Shown: piece by piece, positions 1-10,023 of the stretch
Layout of the letters: the number at the start of each line of letters is the position of its first letter
Numbering within the stretch: the first letter of the stretch is position 1
Assembly: GCF_019396325.1 (NCBI RefSeq)
Contig: NZ_JAHKRO010000004.1
Span: 62,001-126,000, forward strand
Source of the DNA: Nonomuraea ceibae
GTDB taxonomy: Bacteria > Actinomycetota > Actinomycetes > Streptosporangiales > Streptosporangiaceae
Length of the DNA stretch: 64,000 bases
Direction: 5' to 3'
The notes under the pieces: model-generated
What the model saw: only the letters and a program-made list of their open reading frames with translations
What the model was told of the DNA's origin: nothing
Database searches by the model: none
Program-made: the position numbers and the translations under genes

Positions 1-2
1 TG

Positions 3-1607
<1,605 letters not shown>

Positions 1608-1627
1608 GGTTCGCTGTAACGCGCTTC

Positions 1628-1667
1628 GGCCCGCACCGGGATTCCGGTGCGGGCCGTTTCGTTGTTT
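1628..1667 (+). terminator. Rho-independent terminator of groEL
   Basis: A perfect 12-bp stem (1628-1639 with 1644-1655), GGCCCGCACCGG with its complement, closes a 4-base GATT loop and is followed by a T-rich stretch (GTTTCGTTGTTTG). It lies 20 bases after the groEL stop codon. Confidence 0.9.
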
Positions 1668-1868
1668 GTAGCGCTATGTCACATTTTTCTGTGAAATATT
1701 GTTTATCTGAGTAAACCTGGAGTGCGGGTTAAGCGTCCGTGGTCTGACGAATGTCGTGCCATTTGGCTTATAACGTGAAACAATCTGCCAGGCATAAAGG
1801 CTTAGTGTTGTCACTCGATTACTATCGGTTATCGTCGCTTCAATGTGACCAATCCGTAGCCGTTCGCC
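1668..1868 (+). promoter_or_regulatory. AT-rich intergenic region upstream of sigD
   Basis: About 200 bases without a gene, clearly richer in A+T than the surroundings, so probably the sigD promoter region. It contains an inverted repeat TCACA (1679-1683) / TGTGA (1690-1694) with a 6-base spacer, and a TTATAA-containing stretch near 1770. I could not assign a confident -35/-10 pair. A whiB gene, present here in mycobacteria, is not seen. Confidence 0.5.
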
Positions 1869-2534
1869 ATGACGACAGGCCGGAGCGGGCCGGGCATCAT
1901 GCCTAACGTGAGCGAGGGAAGCGTCGCCGACGCCAAAATTGGGGTAAGGCTCGCGTCGAGACTTCCGGCACGGACGGATGACTCCGACCTAAGAGAACTG
2001 ACGAGCCTCGCGGTGCAGGGAGATCGCAGTGCGATCGAATCCTTGCTCGGCGAGTTGCGTCCGATGGTGGTGCGCTATTGCCGCGCCAGGCTGGGCCGCG
2101 TTTCGGGGCAATATCACATTGCCGATGACGTGGCCCAGGAGGTGTGCATCGCGGTCCTGTCCGCGCTGCCGCGATACCGCGACATGGGGCGGCCGTTCGC
2201 GTCGTTCGTCTTCGGGATCGCCTCGCACAAGGTGGCCGACGCGCTGCGCAGCTCCGTGCGCTCGGCCGTGCCGACCCAGGATCTCCCCGACGGGCCCGAC
2301 GACGGGCCGGGGCCGGAGGAGACCGTCGTCCGCTACATCGAGGTCGAGCACGCCCGCAGGCTGCTCGCCCGGCTGCCGCCCAACCAGCGCGAGCTGCTGC
2401 TGTTGCGGGTGGTGTCGGGGCTGTCGGCCGAGGAGACCGGTAATGTACTCGGCATGTCACCAGGTGCCGTACGCGTCGCCCAGCACCGGGCGCTGGCCAG
2501 GCTGAGGCAGATGGCCGAGCTGGAGTCGGCTTGA
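1869..2534 (+). CDS. sigD: ECF RNA polymerase sigma factor SigD
   Basis: Extracytoplasmic-function sigma factor directing RNA polymerase to an alternative promoter set. 221 residues: sigma region 2 at about 62-131 (ADDVAQEV at 85-92, [12 protein letters not shown] at 99-110, close to mycobacterial SigD) and region 4 at about 162-213 with helix-turn-helix [20 protein letters not shown]. The start is uncertain: ATG 1869 has no clear ribosome site, and ATG 1899 or GTG 1908 would also keep both domains. Its stop codon overlaps the TTG start of a 51-codon ORF resembling the sigma-binding part of the anti-sigma factor RsdA. Position between groEL1 and guaB matches the conserved actinobacterial locus. 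Confidence 0.93.
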   Translation: MTTGRSGPGIMPNVSEGSVADAKIGVRLASRLPARTDDSDLRELTSLAVQGDRSAIESLLGELRPMVVRYCRARLGRVSGQYHIADDVAQEVCIAVLSALPRYRDMGRPFASFVFGIASHKVADALRSSVRSAVPTQDLPDGPDDGPGPEETVVRYIEVEHARRLLARLPPNQRELLLLRVVSGLSAEETGNVLGMSPGAVRVAQHRALARLRQMAELESA

Positions 2535-2686
2535 CCCCTGAGGAAGAGAGCGACGCGCTGCTCGACGCGCTCGCGGCCGGTGAGCTGCCCGACAGCGGCG
2601 ACCCGGCCGCCCGGGTGCTCGCGGCCCTGGTCGGCGACGTGCTCGATCAGCGGCGTTCCTCCGTGTCGATGACGCCGTCGACGTAG
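2531..2686 (+). CDS. Minimal RsdA-like anti-sigma-D factor (51 aa, no membrane domain)
   Basis: Small ORF starting at TTG 2531, which shares bases with the sigD stop codon (TTGA overlap), with GGAG at 2522-2525 as a well-placed ribosome site. Residues 7-20 read [14 protein letters not shown] and a DP...[13 protein letters not shown] block follows. This is the pattern of the N-terminal sigma-binding segment of mycobacterial RsdA, the anti-sigma factor encoded right after sigD. Full RsdA continues into a transmembrane helix and an extracytoplasmic part; here the frame stops after 51 residues, so the protein would be soluble. Its last 40 bases run opposite the 3' end of the DUF5319 gene. It is either a miniaturised anti-sigma factor or the remnant of a truncated one. 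Resemblance is from memory of the family, not a search. Confidence 0.65.
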   Translation: MTPEEESDALLDALAAGELPDSGDPAARVLAALVGDVLDQRRSSVSMTPST

Positions 2687-3024
2687 CCTCGCGCGTACTC
2701 CCAGGTGACGTAGGCGGCCGGATCGGGCTGGAAGGCCGGCTCGTGCATCTGGGGCTGGCCCAGCTCGATCATCTGGCGCAGGTTGCCGCGCAGCAGGTCC
2801 CAGTCGAAGAAGTGCTGCTCGCCGCACTCCGGGCAGTCGAGCACCAGGCCCAGCACCCCCTGCTGCTCCAGCAGGGAGCGGAAGACCTCGACGTCGGCCA
2901 GGTCGGTGATGGCCTCGTCGCGCTCGGCGGCGGTCAGCGGCTCGGCCTCGCCGAGCTCGCCCATCGCAGCGGAAGGGTCGTTGGGGTCGTCCGCGAACGG
3001 GTCGCGGGGGACGTCTTCCAGCAC
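2647..3024 (-). CDS. DUF5319 family protein
   Basis: 125-residue acidic protein of unknown function, conserved beside sigD and guaB in actinobacteria (counterpart of Rv3412c). I chose GTG 3024, giving N-terminus MLEDVPRDPFADDP, because the family starts with this acidic DPF motif; the open frame extends 21 codons further upstream. A CPEC motif (C64, C67) followed by HFFDWDLLR suggests a small metal- or redox-sensitive site, but that is inference. It is antisense to the end of the mini-RsdA ORF (2647-2686). Confidence 0.85.
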   Translation of the reverse strand: MLEDVPRDPFADDPNDPSAAMGELGEAEPLTAAERDEAITDLADVEVFRSLLEQQGVLGLVLDCPECGEQHFFDWDLLRGNLRQMIELGQPQMHEPAFQPDPAAYVTWEYARGYVDGVIDTEERR

Positions 3025-3130
3025 CTTCCCACCATATGACCGATGCGGCGCGAGCGGTGGGCATTGACCGACCCGGCCACGCCGCACACCCTCAGCCCCG
3101 CCCTCACGGTCGCCTCGGGCCGGCCTTGGG

Positions 3131-4138
3131 TCAGGTCAGCCAGCCGCGGCGGGCGGCCTCCACGCCGGCGTGGAAGCGGGACTGGGCGCCGAGCTCGGCC
3201 ATCGCGTCGGCGAACCTGGCCCGTACGGTGCGGACCGACAGGCCGAGCTGCCGGGCGATGGACTCGTCGCACAGGCCCTGCGCGGCCAGCCGCAGCACCT
3301 GCGCCATGCCGCCGCCGCGCTCCCAGGGCAGCGGCACGGCCCGCCCCCACCACTCCTCGAACAGCGAGCGGAGCATGCCCGCCACGATGGGGGTGCGCAT
3401 CAGGTAGAAGTTGTAGGCGTGGTCGGGCAGGTTGCCGCCCCAGGTGGCGGGCAGCCCGGCGGTGTCGCTGCCGGCCGTCATGAACCAGCTGGGCACCCGG
3501 TCCAGCGTGCGCACCTGGCCGCCGGTCGCGAGCAGCCGGGTGAGCTGGTCGCGCACCCCGGGCAGGGTGAGGGTGGCGACGGGCAGCACGGCGCGCACCA
3601 CGAGCAGGCCGCGGCGCTGGGCGTCGATCCACGGCTCGACGAACTTGGCGGCGAAGTCGGCCATCGTCCGCTCGTCGGGGATCGCGGTCAGCAGCGTCAT
3701 CGGGGGAGCCTGCACGGCCATGCCCATGACGCTCTCGTACAGCACGTCCGCGCCGCTGGCGGACTCGACGGGGAACGGGCCGCTGCGGTGGTCGCGGCCG
3801 GCGTCGTAGTCGCGGATGAGGCCGCGGATCGAGCCGAGCACGGTGTCGATGCGGCGGCTCTCCTCGGCCAGCCGGTCGAGCCGTTCGGCCACGAGCCGCC
3901 CGAGCGCGGCCGCCGGGTGGCGGGCCAGGTACTCGCCGGACTGCTCGTCGACGACGCCGAGCCTGACGAGGTCGTCGAGCTGGTCGGCGACCTGGTCGAC
4001 GGGCCCGTCGGTGGCCTCGGCCAGCTCGGTGCGGGTGGCGCGGTGGAGGCGCAGCACTGCCGTGTAAAGGGCCGTTTGCGTGGGATCGAGGCCTAGCGTT
4101 TCGAGCGGATCTGGCACAGTTTGGTGCTCGTTGCGCAT
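3131..4138 (-). CDS. TrmB/LuxR-type transcriptional regulator
   Basis: 335-residue DNA-binding regulator. The N-terminal part (about 15-80) looks like a TrmB-type winged helix (LGLDPTQTALYTAVLR, RTELAEATDGPVDQVADQLDDLVRLGVV), the middle is an effector or PLD-like region, and the last 60 residues hold a LuxR-like helix-turn-helix (AAQGLCDESIARQLGLSVRTVRAR split over 280-305). ATG 4138 is chosen over the longer frame because GGAG lies 8-9 bases upstream. It is divergent from guaB across a 420-base intergenic region containing a perfect 14-bp palindrome (4244-4257), a plausible autoregulatory site. Targets and ligand are unknown. Confidence 0.8.
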   Translation of the reverse strand: MRNEHQTVPDPLETLGLDPTQTALYTAVLRLHRATRTELAEATDGPVDQVADQLDDLVRLGVVDEQSGEYLARHPAAALGRLVAERLDRLAEESRRIDTVLGSIRGLIRDYDAGRDHRSGPFPVESASGADVLYESVMGMAVQAPPMTLLTAIPDERTMADFAAKFVEPWIDAQRRGLLVVRAVLPVATLTLPGVRDQLTRLLATGGQVRTLDRVPSWFMTAGSDTAGLPATWGGNLPDHAYNFYLMRTPIVAGMLRSLFEEWWGRAVPLPWERGGGMAQVLRLAAQGLCDESIARQLGLSVRTVRARFADAMAELGAQSRFHAGVEAARRGWLT

Positions 4139-4234
4139 GTGTCGGGCTCCGTAGGGGGGAACGCGCGGCGTGCCGCGAGGATAACCCGGCATTCCTTACT
4201 TGTCCGCTGGTTGCGCCGACTGCCCCGGCGGGGG

Positions 4235-4257
4235 GTGCAACTTCGTGCAATTGCACG
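4235..4257. promoter_or_regulatory. Palindromic operator candidate between regulator gene and guaB
   Basis: CGTGCAATTGCACG (4244-4257) is a perfect 14-bp palindrome. A further GTGCAA half-site sits at 4235-4240, exactly 10 bp before the first arm, so three half-sites fall on one face of the helix. It lies about 100 bp upstream of the regulator start and 300 bp upstream of guaB, the expected place for a dimeric regulator. Confidence 0.5.
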
Positions 4258-4286
4258 TTTTCACATTGCGCTGTGCCGTTCCGTAA

Positions 4287-6041
<1,755 letters not shown>

Positions 6042-6047
6042 AACCGC

Positions 6048-7169
6048 ATGACTCAGCAGGTGGAGATCGGCCGGGGCAAGGCAGGCCGCCGGGCTTACTC
6101 GCTCGACGAGATCGGCCTCGTCCCGTCGCGGCGCACCCGCGATCCGGAAGAGGTCTCGATCGCCTGGCAGATCGACGCGTACCGGTTCGAACTGCCCGTC
6201 GTCGTCGCGCCCATGGACAGCGTCGTCTCGCCCGCCACCGCGATCGAGATCGGCCGGCTCGGCGGGCTCGCGCCGCTCGACCTCGAAGGGCTGTGGACGC
6301 GCTACGAGGACCCGTCCCCGCTGCTGGAGGAGTGCGCCTCGCTCGACGCCGAGGCGGCCACCCGCAGGCTTCAGGAGATCTACGCGGCGCCGATCAAGGA
6401 AGAGCTGATCGGCCGCCGCATCGAGGAGATCCGCGCCTCCGGCGTGACCACGGCCGTCCGGCTGTCGCCGCAGCGCACGGTGCAGTATCACAAGGCGGTC
6501 ATCGACGCCGGGGTCGACATGTTCGTCATCCGGGGCACCACGGTCTCCGCCGAGCACGTCTCGGGGCGGGCCGAGCCGCTCAACCTCAAGCAGTTCATCT
6601 ACGAGCTCGACGTCCCGGTGATCGTGGGCGGCTGCGCCACCTACACGGCGGCGCTCCACCTGATGCGCACCGGCGCGGCCGGCGTGCTGGTCGGCTTCGG
6701 CGGCGGCGCCTCCCACACCACCCGCAACGTGCTGGGCGTGGCGGTGCCGATGGCGACCGCGATCTCCGACGTGGCCGCGGCCCGCCGCGACTACATGGAC
6801 GAGTCCGGCGGACGCTACGTGCACGTGATCGCCGACGGCGGCATGGGCACCTCCGGCGACATCGCCAAGGCCATCGCGTGCGGCGCCGACGCCGTCATGG
6901 TGGGCTCGCCGCTGGCCCGCGCCTCCGAGGCGCCCGGCCACGGCTTCCACTGGGGCTCCGAGGCGCACCACCCCGACCTGCCGCGCGGGCGGCGGGTCGA
7001 GTTCGGCACGGTGGGCACGCTGGAGCAGATCCTGCACGGCCCGTCCAGCGTGGCCGACGGCTCGATGAACCTGATGGGCGCGCTCAAGCGCACGATGGCG
7101 TCGACCGGCTATTCGGACATCAAGGAGTTCCAGCGCGTCGAGGTCGTCGTCGCGCCGATCCAGCGCTGA
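6048..7169 (+). CDS. guaB3: GuaB3 family IMP dehydrogenase-related protein
   Basis: 373-residue IMPDH/GMP-reductase-fold protein typical of actinobacteria, encoded directly after guaB. There is no CBS module between the barrel strands. The segment matching the catalytic loop reads GFGGGASHTTRN, so the position of the GuaB nucleophile cysteine is His223. The phosphate-binding IADGGMGTSGDIAKAIACGADAVMVGS is intact, so nucleotide binding is likely while classical IMPDH chemistry is doubtful. Function in the family is not settled in my knowledge. Confidence 0.92.
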   Translation: MTQQVEIGRGKAGRRAYSLDEIGLVPSRRTRDPEEVSIAWQIDAYRFELPVVVAPMDSVVSPATAIEIGRLGGLAPLDLEGLWTRYEDPSPLLEECASLDAEAATRRLQEIYAAPIKEELIGRRIEEIRASGVTTAVRLSPQRTVQYHKAVIDAGVDMFVIRGTTVSAEHVSGRAEPLNLKQFIYELDVPVIVGGCATYTAALHLMRTGAAGVLVGFGGGASHTTRNVLGVAVPMATAISDVAAARRDYMDESGGRYVHVIADGGMGTSGDIAKAIACGADAVMVGSPLARASEAPGHGFHWGSEAHHPDLPRGRRVEFGTVGTLEQILHGPSSVADGSMNLMGALKRTMASTGYSDIKEFQRVEVVVAPIQR

Positions 7170-7184
7170 TCTCGGGATGAGGAT

Positions 7185-7224
7185 TTCTCCACCGCGTAGA
7201 AAGAATTTTGCTCGCGGTGGAGAA
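7185..7224. repeat. 12-bp inverted repeat after guaB3
   Basis: TTCTCCACCGCG (7185-7196) and its exact complement (7213-7224) flank a 16-base AT-rich spacer; with one bulged T the pairing extends to 15 bp. It may end guaB3 transcription, but no T-run follows on the plus strand. The core GGTGGAGAA also appears twice upstream of the neighbouring methyltransferase gene (8503-8531). Confidence 0.6.
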
Positions 7225-7315
7225 TCCTCCACCCGGCCGCCAGTGTCGCCCGCGCATGATCGTCAAGATTTCCCTGGGCGGTCCCTGCCTGGTGGGAGCA
7301 GGCGAGGGCCGCCTC

Positions 7316-8380
7316 TCAGCCGATCACCCGCGTCGCCTCGTCCAGCCACACCCGCTGCTCCTCCGGGGTGACGGTCATGCCGAACCGCTCGTGACCGGGC
7401 TCTCCCCAACTCACCCAGGTGAAGTAGGCGTTGACCGCCTCCGCCCACACGTCGCGGTCGCCGAACCTGTAGACCTCGTAGTCGTCGCGGTGCGGCTGCC
7501 AGCTCGCGGCCGCCCACTCGTCCGGGCCGCCGATCACCCACATCCGGTAGAAGTCGTCCTCCTGGTAGACGCTGGTGCGCAGCCCGGTGAGCGCGGAGAC
7601 GGCCAGGTCGGCGCCGAGCGGGGCGTAGGCCAGGGTGCGCGGGTCGACCGGGGTCCTGAACTCCAGCGCGTCCTCGCGCCGCCACGGCCCGAGCTCGGCG
7701 GGGCGCTGGGAGCGCATCATCATGTAGTGGGCGCCGCCGGAGAAGCGCCCGGCCGCCGTGCCGCCCGGCATGACCGTCAGGCGCAGCGCGTGGCCCGCCC
7801 CGAAGCCGGGGCAGTAGGGTGCGACGATCGCGCCGCCGGGCCGGGTCTGCTCGATCCACGCGTACGGCACCGTACGGACTCCGCAGGTGACGTGGACGCG
7901 GTCGTACGGGGCCCGCTCCGGGCAGCCGTAGGCGCCGTCGCCGACGATCAGGCGCGGGCCGTCGCCCAGGCGTCGCGCGGCGTCGGCGGCCACGGCGGGG
8001 TCGATCTCGATGCTCGTCACGTTCGCCGCGCCGACCAGGTGTGACAGCAGCGCGGCCGTCCACCCGGTGCCCGTGCCGATCTCCAGCACCCGGTTGCCGG
8101 GGGCGGCGTCGAGCAGGCGGAGCAGGTGCGCGACCGTCGCGGGCGCCGAGCACGACGAGGTGTAGCCGCCCTTGGCGGTCCGGAGGTCGGCGCGCCCGTC
8201 GTCGAGCTGCGTGACGATGGGGGACGCGGAGCGTACGGCCTGCCACCAGCCCTCCGGGTCGGCTTTGCGGTCGATCAGGAGTGGCGGCCCCTCCGGCTCC
8301 GGGACGTGTAAGGCCACGTCGGGCACGAACCGGTGGCGCGGCACCGCCTCCATCGCCCGCGCCACGGCGGTGGCGCTCAC
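7316..8380 (-). CDS. PCMT-like SAM-dependent O-methyltransferase
   Basis: 354 residues of the protein-L-isoaspartate O-methyltransferase fold. Visible are the N-terminal AMEAVPRHRFVPDV, the SPIVTQL and TSSCSAP segments, SAM motif I VLEIGTGTGWTAALL, and APYDRVHVTCGVRTVPYAW with WIEQTRPGG after it. These resemble methyltransferases of ATP-grasp or FxLD-type peptide maturation systems as much as repair PCMT. No precursor peptide or ATP-grasp gene is nearby, so substrate is unknown. GTG 8380 is chosen because it overlaps the stop of an 11-codon ORF that has a consensus ribosome site; the frame is open to 8569 but loses similarity. Confidence 0.8.
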   Translation of the reverse strand: MSATAVARAMEAVPRHRFVPDVALHVPEPEGPPLLIDRKADPEGWWQAVRSASPIVTQLDDGRADLRTAKGGYTSSCSAPATVAHLLRLLDAAPGNRVLEIGTGTGWTAALLSHLVGAANVTSIEIDPAVAADAARRLGDGPRLIVGDGAYGCPERAPYDRVHVTCGVRTVPYAWIEQTRPGGAIVAPYCPGFGAGHALRLTVMPGGTAAGRFSGGAHYMMMRSQRPAELGPWRREDALEFRTPVDPRTLAYAPLGADLAVSALTGLRTSVYQEDDFYRMWVIGGPDEWAAASWQPHRDDYEVYRFGDRDVWAEAVNAYFTWVSWGEPGHERFGMTVTPEEQRVWLDEATRVIG

Positions 8381-8412
8381 CTCGCGCCGCCTGCCTTCTG
8401 ACGCTCGCCCAC
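8377..8412 (-). CDS. Possible 11-codon leader ORF coupled to the methyltransferase gene
   Basis: GTG 8412 is preceded by AAGGAGGT, the best ribosome site in the area, and encodes VGERQKAGGAR before a TGA that overlaps the GTG start of the methyltransferase (GTGA). It may act by translational coupling; the peptide itself is probably not functional. Alternatively the strong site serves the main gene directly. Confidence 0.4.
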   Translation of the reverse strand: MGERQKAGGAR

Positions 8413-8446
8413 GGGACCTCCTTCGGCTCGACGGTGACGGACCGTG

Positions 8447-8475
8447 ATCGTAGGCAGGCGGTACGGGCCGGGCAA
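8447..8475 (-). promoter_or_regulatory. Sigma70-like promoter of the PCMT-like gene
   Basis: On the minus strand TTGCCC (8475-8470) and TACGAT (8452-8447) are separated by exactly 17 bases. Transcription would start near 8440, giving a leader of 28 bases to GTG 8412. Confidence 0.55.
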
Positions 8476-8502
8476 GGGATTCGCCGAAGAGCGCTGACGG
8501 CA

Positions 8503-8531
8503 GGTGGAGAACTTTGTGCATCGGTGGAGAA
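8503..8531. promoter_or_regulatory. Tandem direct repeat upstream of the PCMT-like promoter
   Basis: GGTGGAGAA at 8503-8511 and again at 8523-8531, spaced 20 bp (two helical turns), about 30-60 bp upstream of the -35 box. The same 9-mer forms the arms of the inverted repeat at 7185-7224. Position suggests activator binding. Confidence 0.45.
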
Positions 8532-8552
8532 TCGTCATCCCCCGGGAGAAAG

Positions 8553-9200
8553 TCAGGGGCGTACGGCACGGATGTAGTAGAGCAGCGACGGCAGCGGCCC
8601 CTCCGCCTCGACCCGGAAGCCCGCGTCGGGGATCAGGGTGCCGAGCAGCTCCTGCGGGGTGTGGTCCATGGCGGGGCCCGAGATCATGGCCATGAGCCGC
8701 TTGAGCAGCGGGTGCTCCGGCGGCCTGAATTCGGCGACGAGCAGCCGCCCGCCGGGCCGCAGCACCCGGAACATCTCGCGCGCCGCCGCCGGCCGGGCCT
8801 CCGACGGGATGTGGTGCACGGCCAGCGTGGAGACGACCAGGTCGAACGAGCCGTCGGGGAAGGGCAGGTCCTCCCCTCCGGCGACGACGTACTCGCAGTT
8901 GCCCGGGGCGCGGTCGCGGGCGTAGCCGATCATCGCGGGGGACGGGTCGACGCCCGTGACCTGCCCGCCGGGGCCCGCGACGGGCGACAGGATGCGGCTG
9001 AGGTAGCCGGTGCCGCAGCCGACGTCGAGGATCCGGTCGCCGGGCCGCGGCTTGGCCTGGGTGGCGACGCGGGTGAAGGCGGCGCGGCGGCCGCCGGGGT
9101 AGCCGAGCGAGGCGACGACCTCGTAGGCGCGCGGGTGGTCGATGGTGCCGCCCGCGTCGGCGTGCTCGGCGTGGTCGTGCAGGAGCCTGCCCAATCCCAT
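8553..9200 (-). CDS. Class I SAM-dependent methyltransferase
   Basis: 215-residue UbiE/Methyltransf_11-type enzyme: motif I ILDVGCGTGYLSRIL, acidic ribose-binding VTGVDPSPAMIGYA, motif II region FPDGSFDLVVSTLAVHHI, and FRVLRPGGRLLVAEF. ATG 9200 follows an AGAGGAC ribosome site; the longer frame to 9407 gives a low-complexity Pro/Ala/Arg extension and is not used. A 21-bp imperfect palindrome (9217-9237) lies 17 bp upstream, a likely TetR operator. Substrate unknown. Confidence 0.85.
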   Translation of the reverse strand: MGLGRLLHDHAEHADAGGTIDHPRAYEVVASLGYPGGRRAAFTRVATQAKPRPGDRILDVGCGTGYLSRILSPVAGPGGQVTGVDPSPAMIGYARDRAPGNCEYVVAGGEDLPFPDGSFDLVVSTLAVHHIPSEARPAAAREMFRVLRPGGRLLVAEFRPPEHPLLKRLMAMISGPAMDHTPQELLGTLIPDAGFRVEAEGPLPSLLYYIRAVRP

Positions 9201-9216
9201 GACGTCCTCTTCTCGG

Positions 9217-9237
9217 TACGGAACAAGGTGTTCGGTA
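9217..9237. promoter_or_regulatory. TetR-type operator candidate upstream of methyltransferase
   Basis: TACGGAACA (9217-9225), spacer AGG, TGTTCGGTA (9229-9237): a 21-bp palindrome with one mismatched pair, 17 bp upstream of ATG 9200. The TetR gene 9417-9965 is the nearest regulator gene. The rest of the 9201-9416 gap shows nothing I recognise. Confidence 0.5.
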
Positions 9238-9416
9238 TTGAATGGTGCGTTCACCAGCCTGAGGAGTCCAGGACAGGCGGGTGCGGCGGACCCGCCGGGC
9301 CGTGCAGGAGCGGCGGCGGCTGGTGGAGGCGCTGCTGGGCCGCCGCGGGCGCGCGGCCGTCGCCGGAGCTGGACCGGCTGGTGGTGTGCGTGGTGGGGGG
9401 CGTTCATGGCGCTGGT

Positions 9417-9965
9417 TCAGGGGCGGAAGAGCCGCCAGAACGCCAGGGCCAGCTCGCCGGCCGGGGTTTCGCGAGGCCCGGTCACCCAGTGGGCGATCAC
9501 GCCGACGAGCGCGCCCGACAGGTAGGCGGCGTGCACTTCGGGCGGCACGTCGTCGAAGCCGGCCGGCCGGGAGCCTTGCCGGAAGCGGGCCGACAGCTCG
9601 CCGGTGAGGCGTTCGCGCAGGCGGGAGGTGCAGCGGGGGCTGCCGAGCAGGCACGCGTAGAGGGCGGCGCTGGCGGAGATGTGCGCGAACAGGGCGGTGA
9701 GCGGCTCGGGGGCGCGGTCGCGGGGCGCGTCGAGCGGGCAGAGCGCGGCGGCGCGGGCGACCTCGGCGACCGCGTCCTCCAGCGCGTCGGCGGCCAGCGC
9801 GTCGACGTCGGGATAGTGCAGGTAGACGGTGGCCCGGTTGACCTCGGCGCGCTTGGCGACCTCGGAGATCGTGATCGAGCCGGGCTCGCGTTCGGCCGCC
9901 AGGTCGAGGAGGGCGGCGTGCAGCCTGGCCCGGGTGCGCTGGGCGCGTGGGTCGTCGGGGTTCAT
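9417..9965 (-). CDS. TetR family transcriptional regulator
   Basis: 182-residue repressor. N-terminal helix-turn-helix ITISEVAKRAEVNRATVYLHYPDVDAL at about 30-56, followed by an all-helical ligand domain ending in AYLSGALVGVIAHWVTGPRETPAGELALAFWRLF, typical of the family. ATG 9965 is the first Met giving a normal TetR N-terminus. It is divergent from the DsbA-like gene across 58 bp that contain 10-bp inverted arms; TATAGT (9978-9973, minus strand) may be its -10 element. Likely targets are itself, the DsbA-like gene and the methyltransferase upstream of 9200. Confidence 0.88.
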   Translation of the reverse strand: MNPDDPRAQRTRARLHAALLDLAAEREPGSITISEVAKRAEVNRATVYLHYPDVDALAADALEDAVAEVARAAALCPLDAPRDRAPEPLTALFAHISASAALYACLLGSPRCTSRLRERLTGELSARFRQGSRPAGFDDVPPEVHAAYLSGALVGVIAHWVTGPRETPAGELALAFWRLFRP

Positions 9966-9973
9966 GCCGCCCA

Positions 9974-10013
9974 CTATACGACATGTGTTGCTTAATTGAC
10001 AGTTGTCGCATAG
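9974..10013. promoter_or_regulatory. Divergent operator between TetR and DsbA-like genes
   Basis: CTATACGACA (9974-9983) and TGTCGCATAG (10004-10013) are inverted repeats with one mismatch and a 20-base spacer, filling the divergent promoter region. TTGACA at 9996-10001 is a perfect -35 but too close to ATG 10024 to pair with a -10. Confidence 0.5.
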
Positions 10014-10023
10014 TCTCGGTGTC

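Noticed and set aside
1679..1694. CRP-type binding site upstream of sigD
   Set aside because: The half-sites are in the reverse order (TCACA then TGTGA) from a CRP box and only five bases long.
9281..9607. Plus-strand ORF between methyltransferase and TetR genes
   Set aside because: Arg/Ala-rich shadow frame antisense to the TetR gene, no motif and no credible start.
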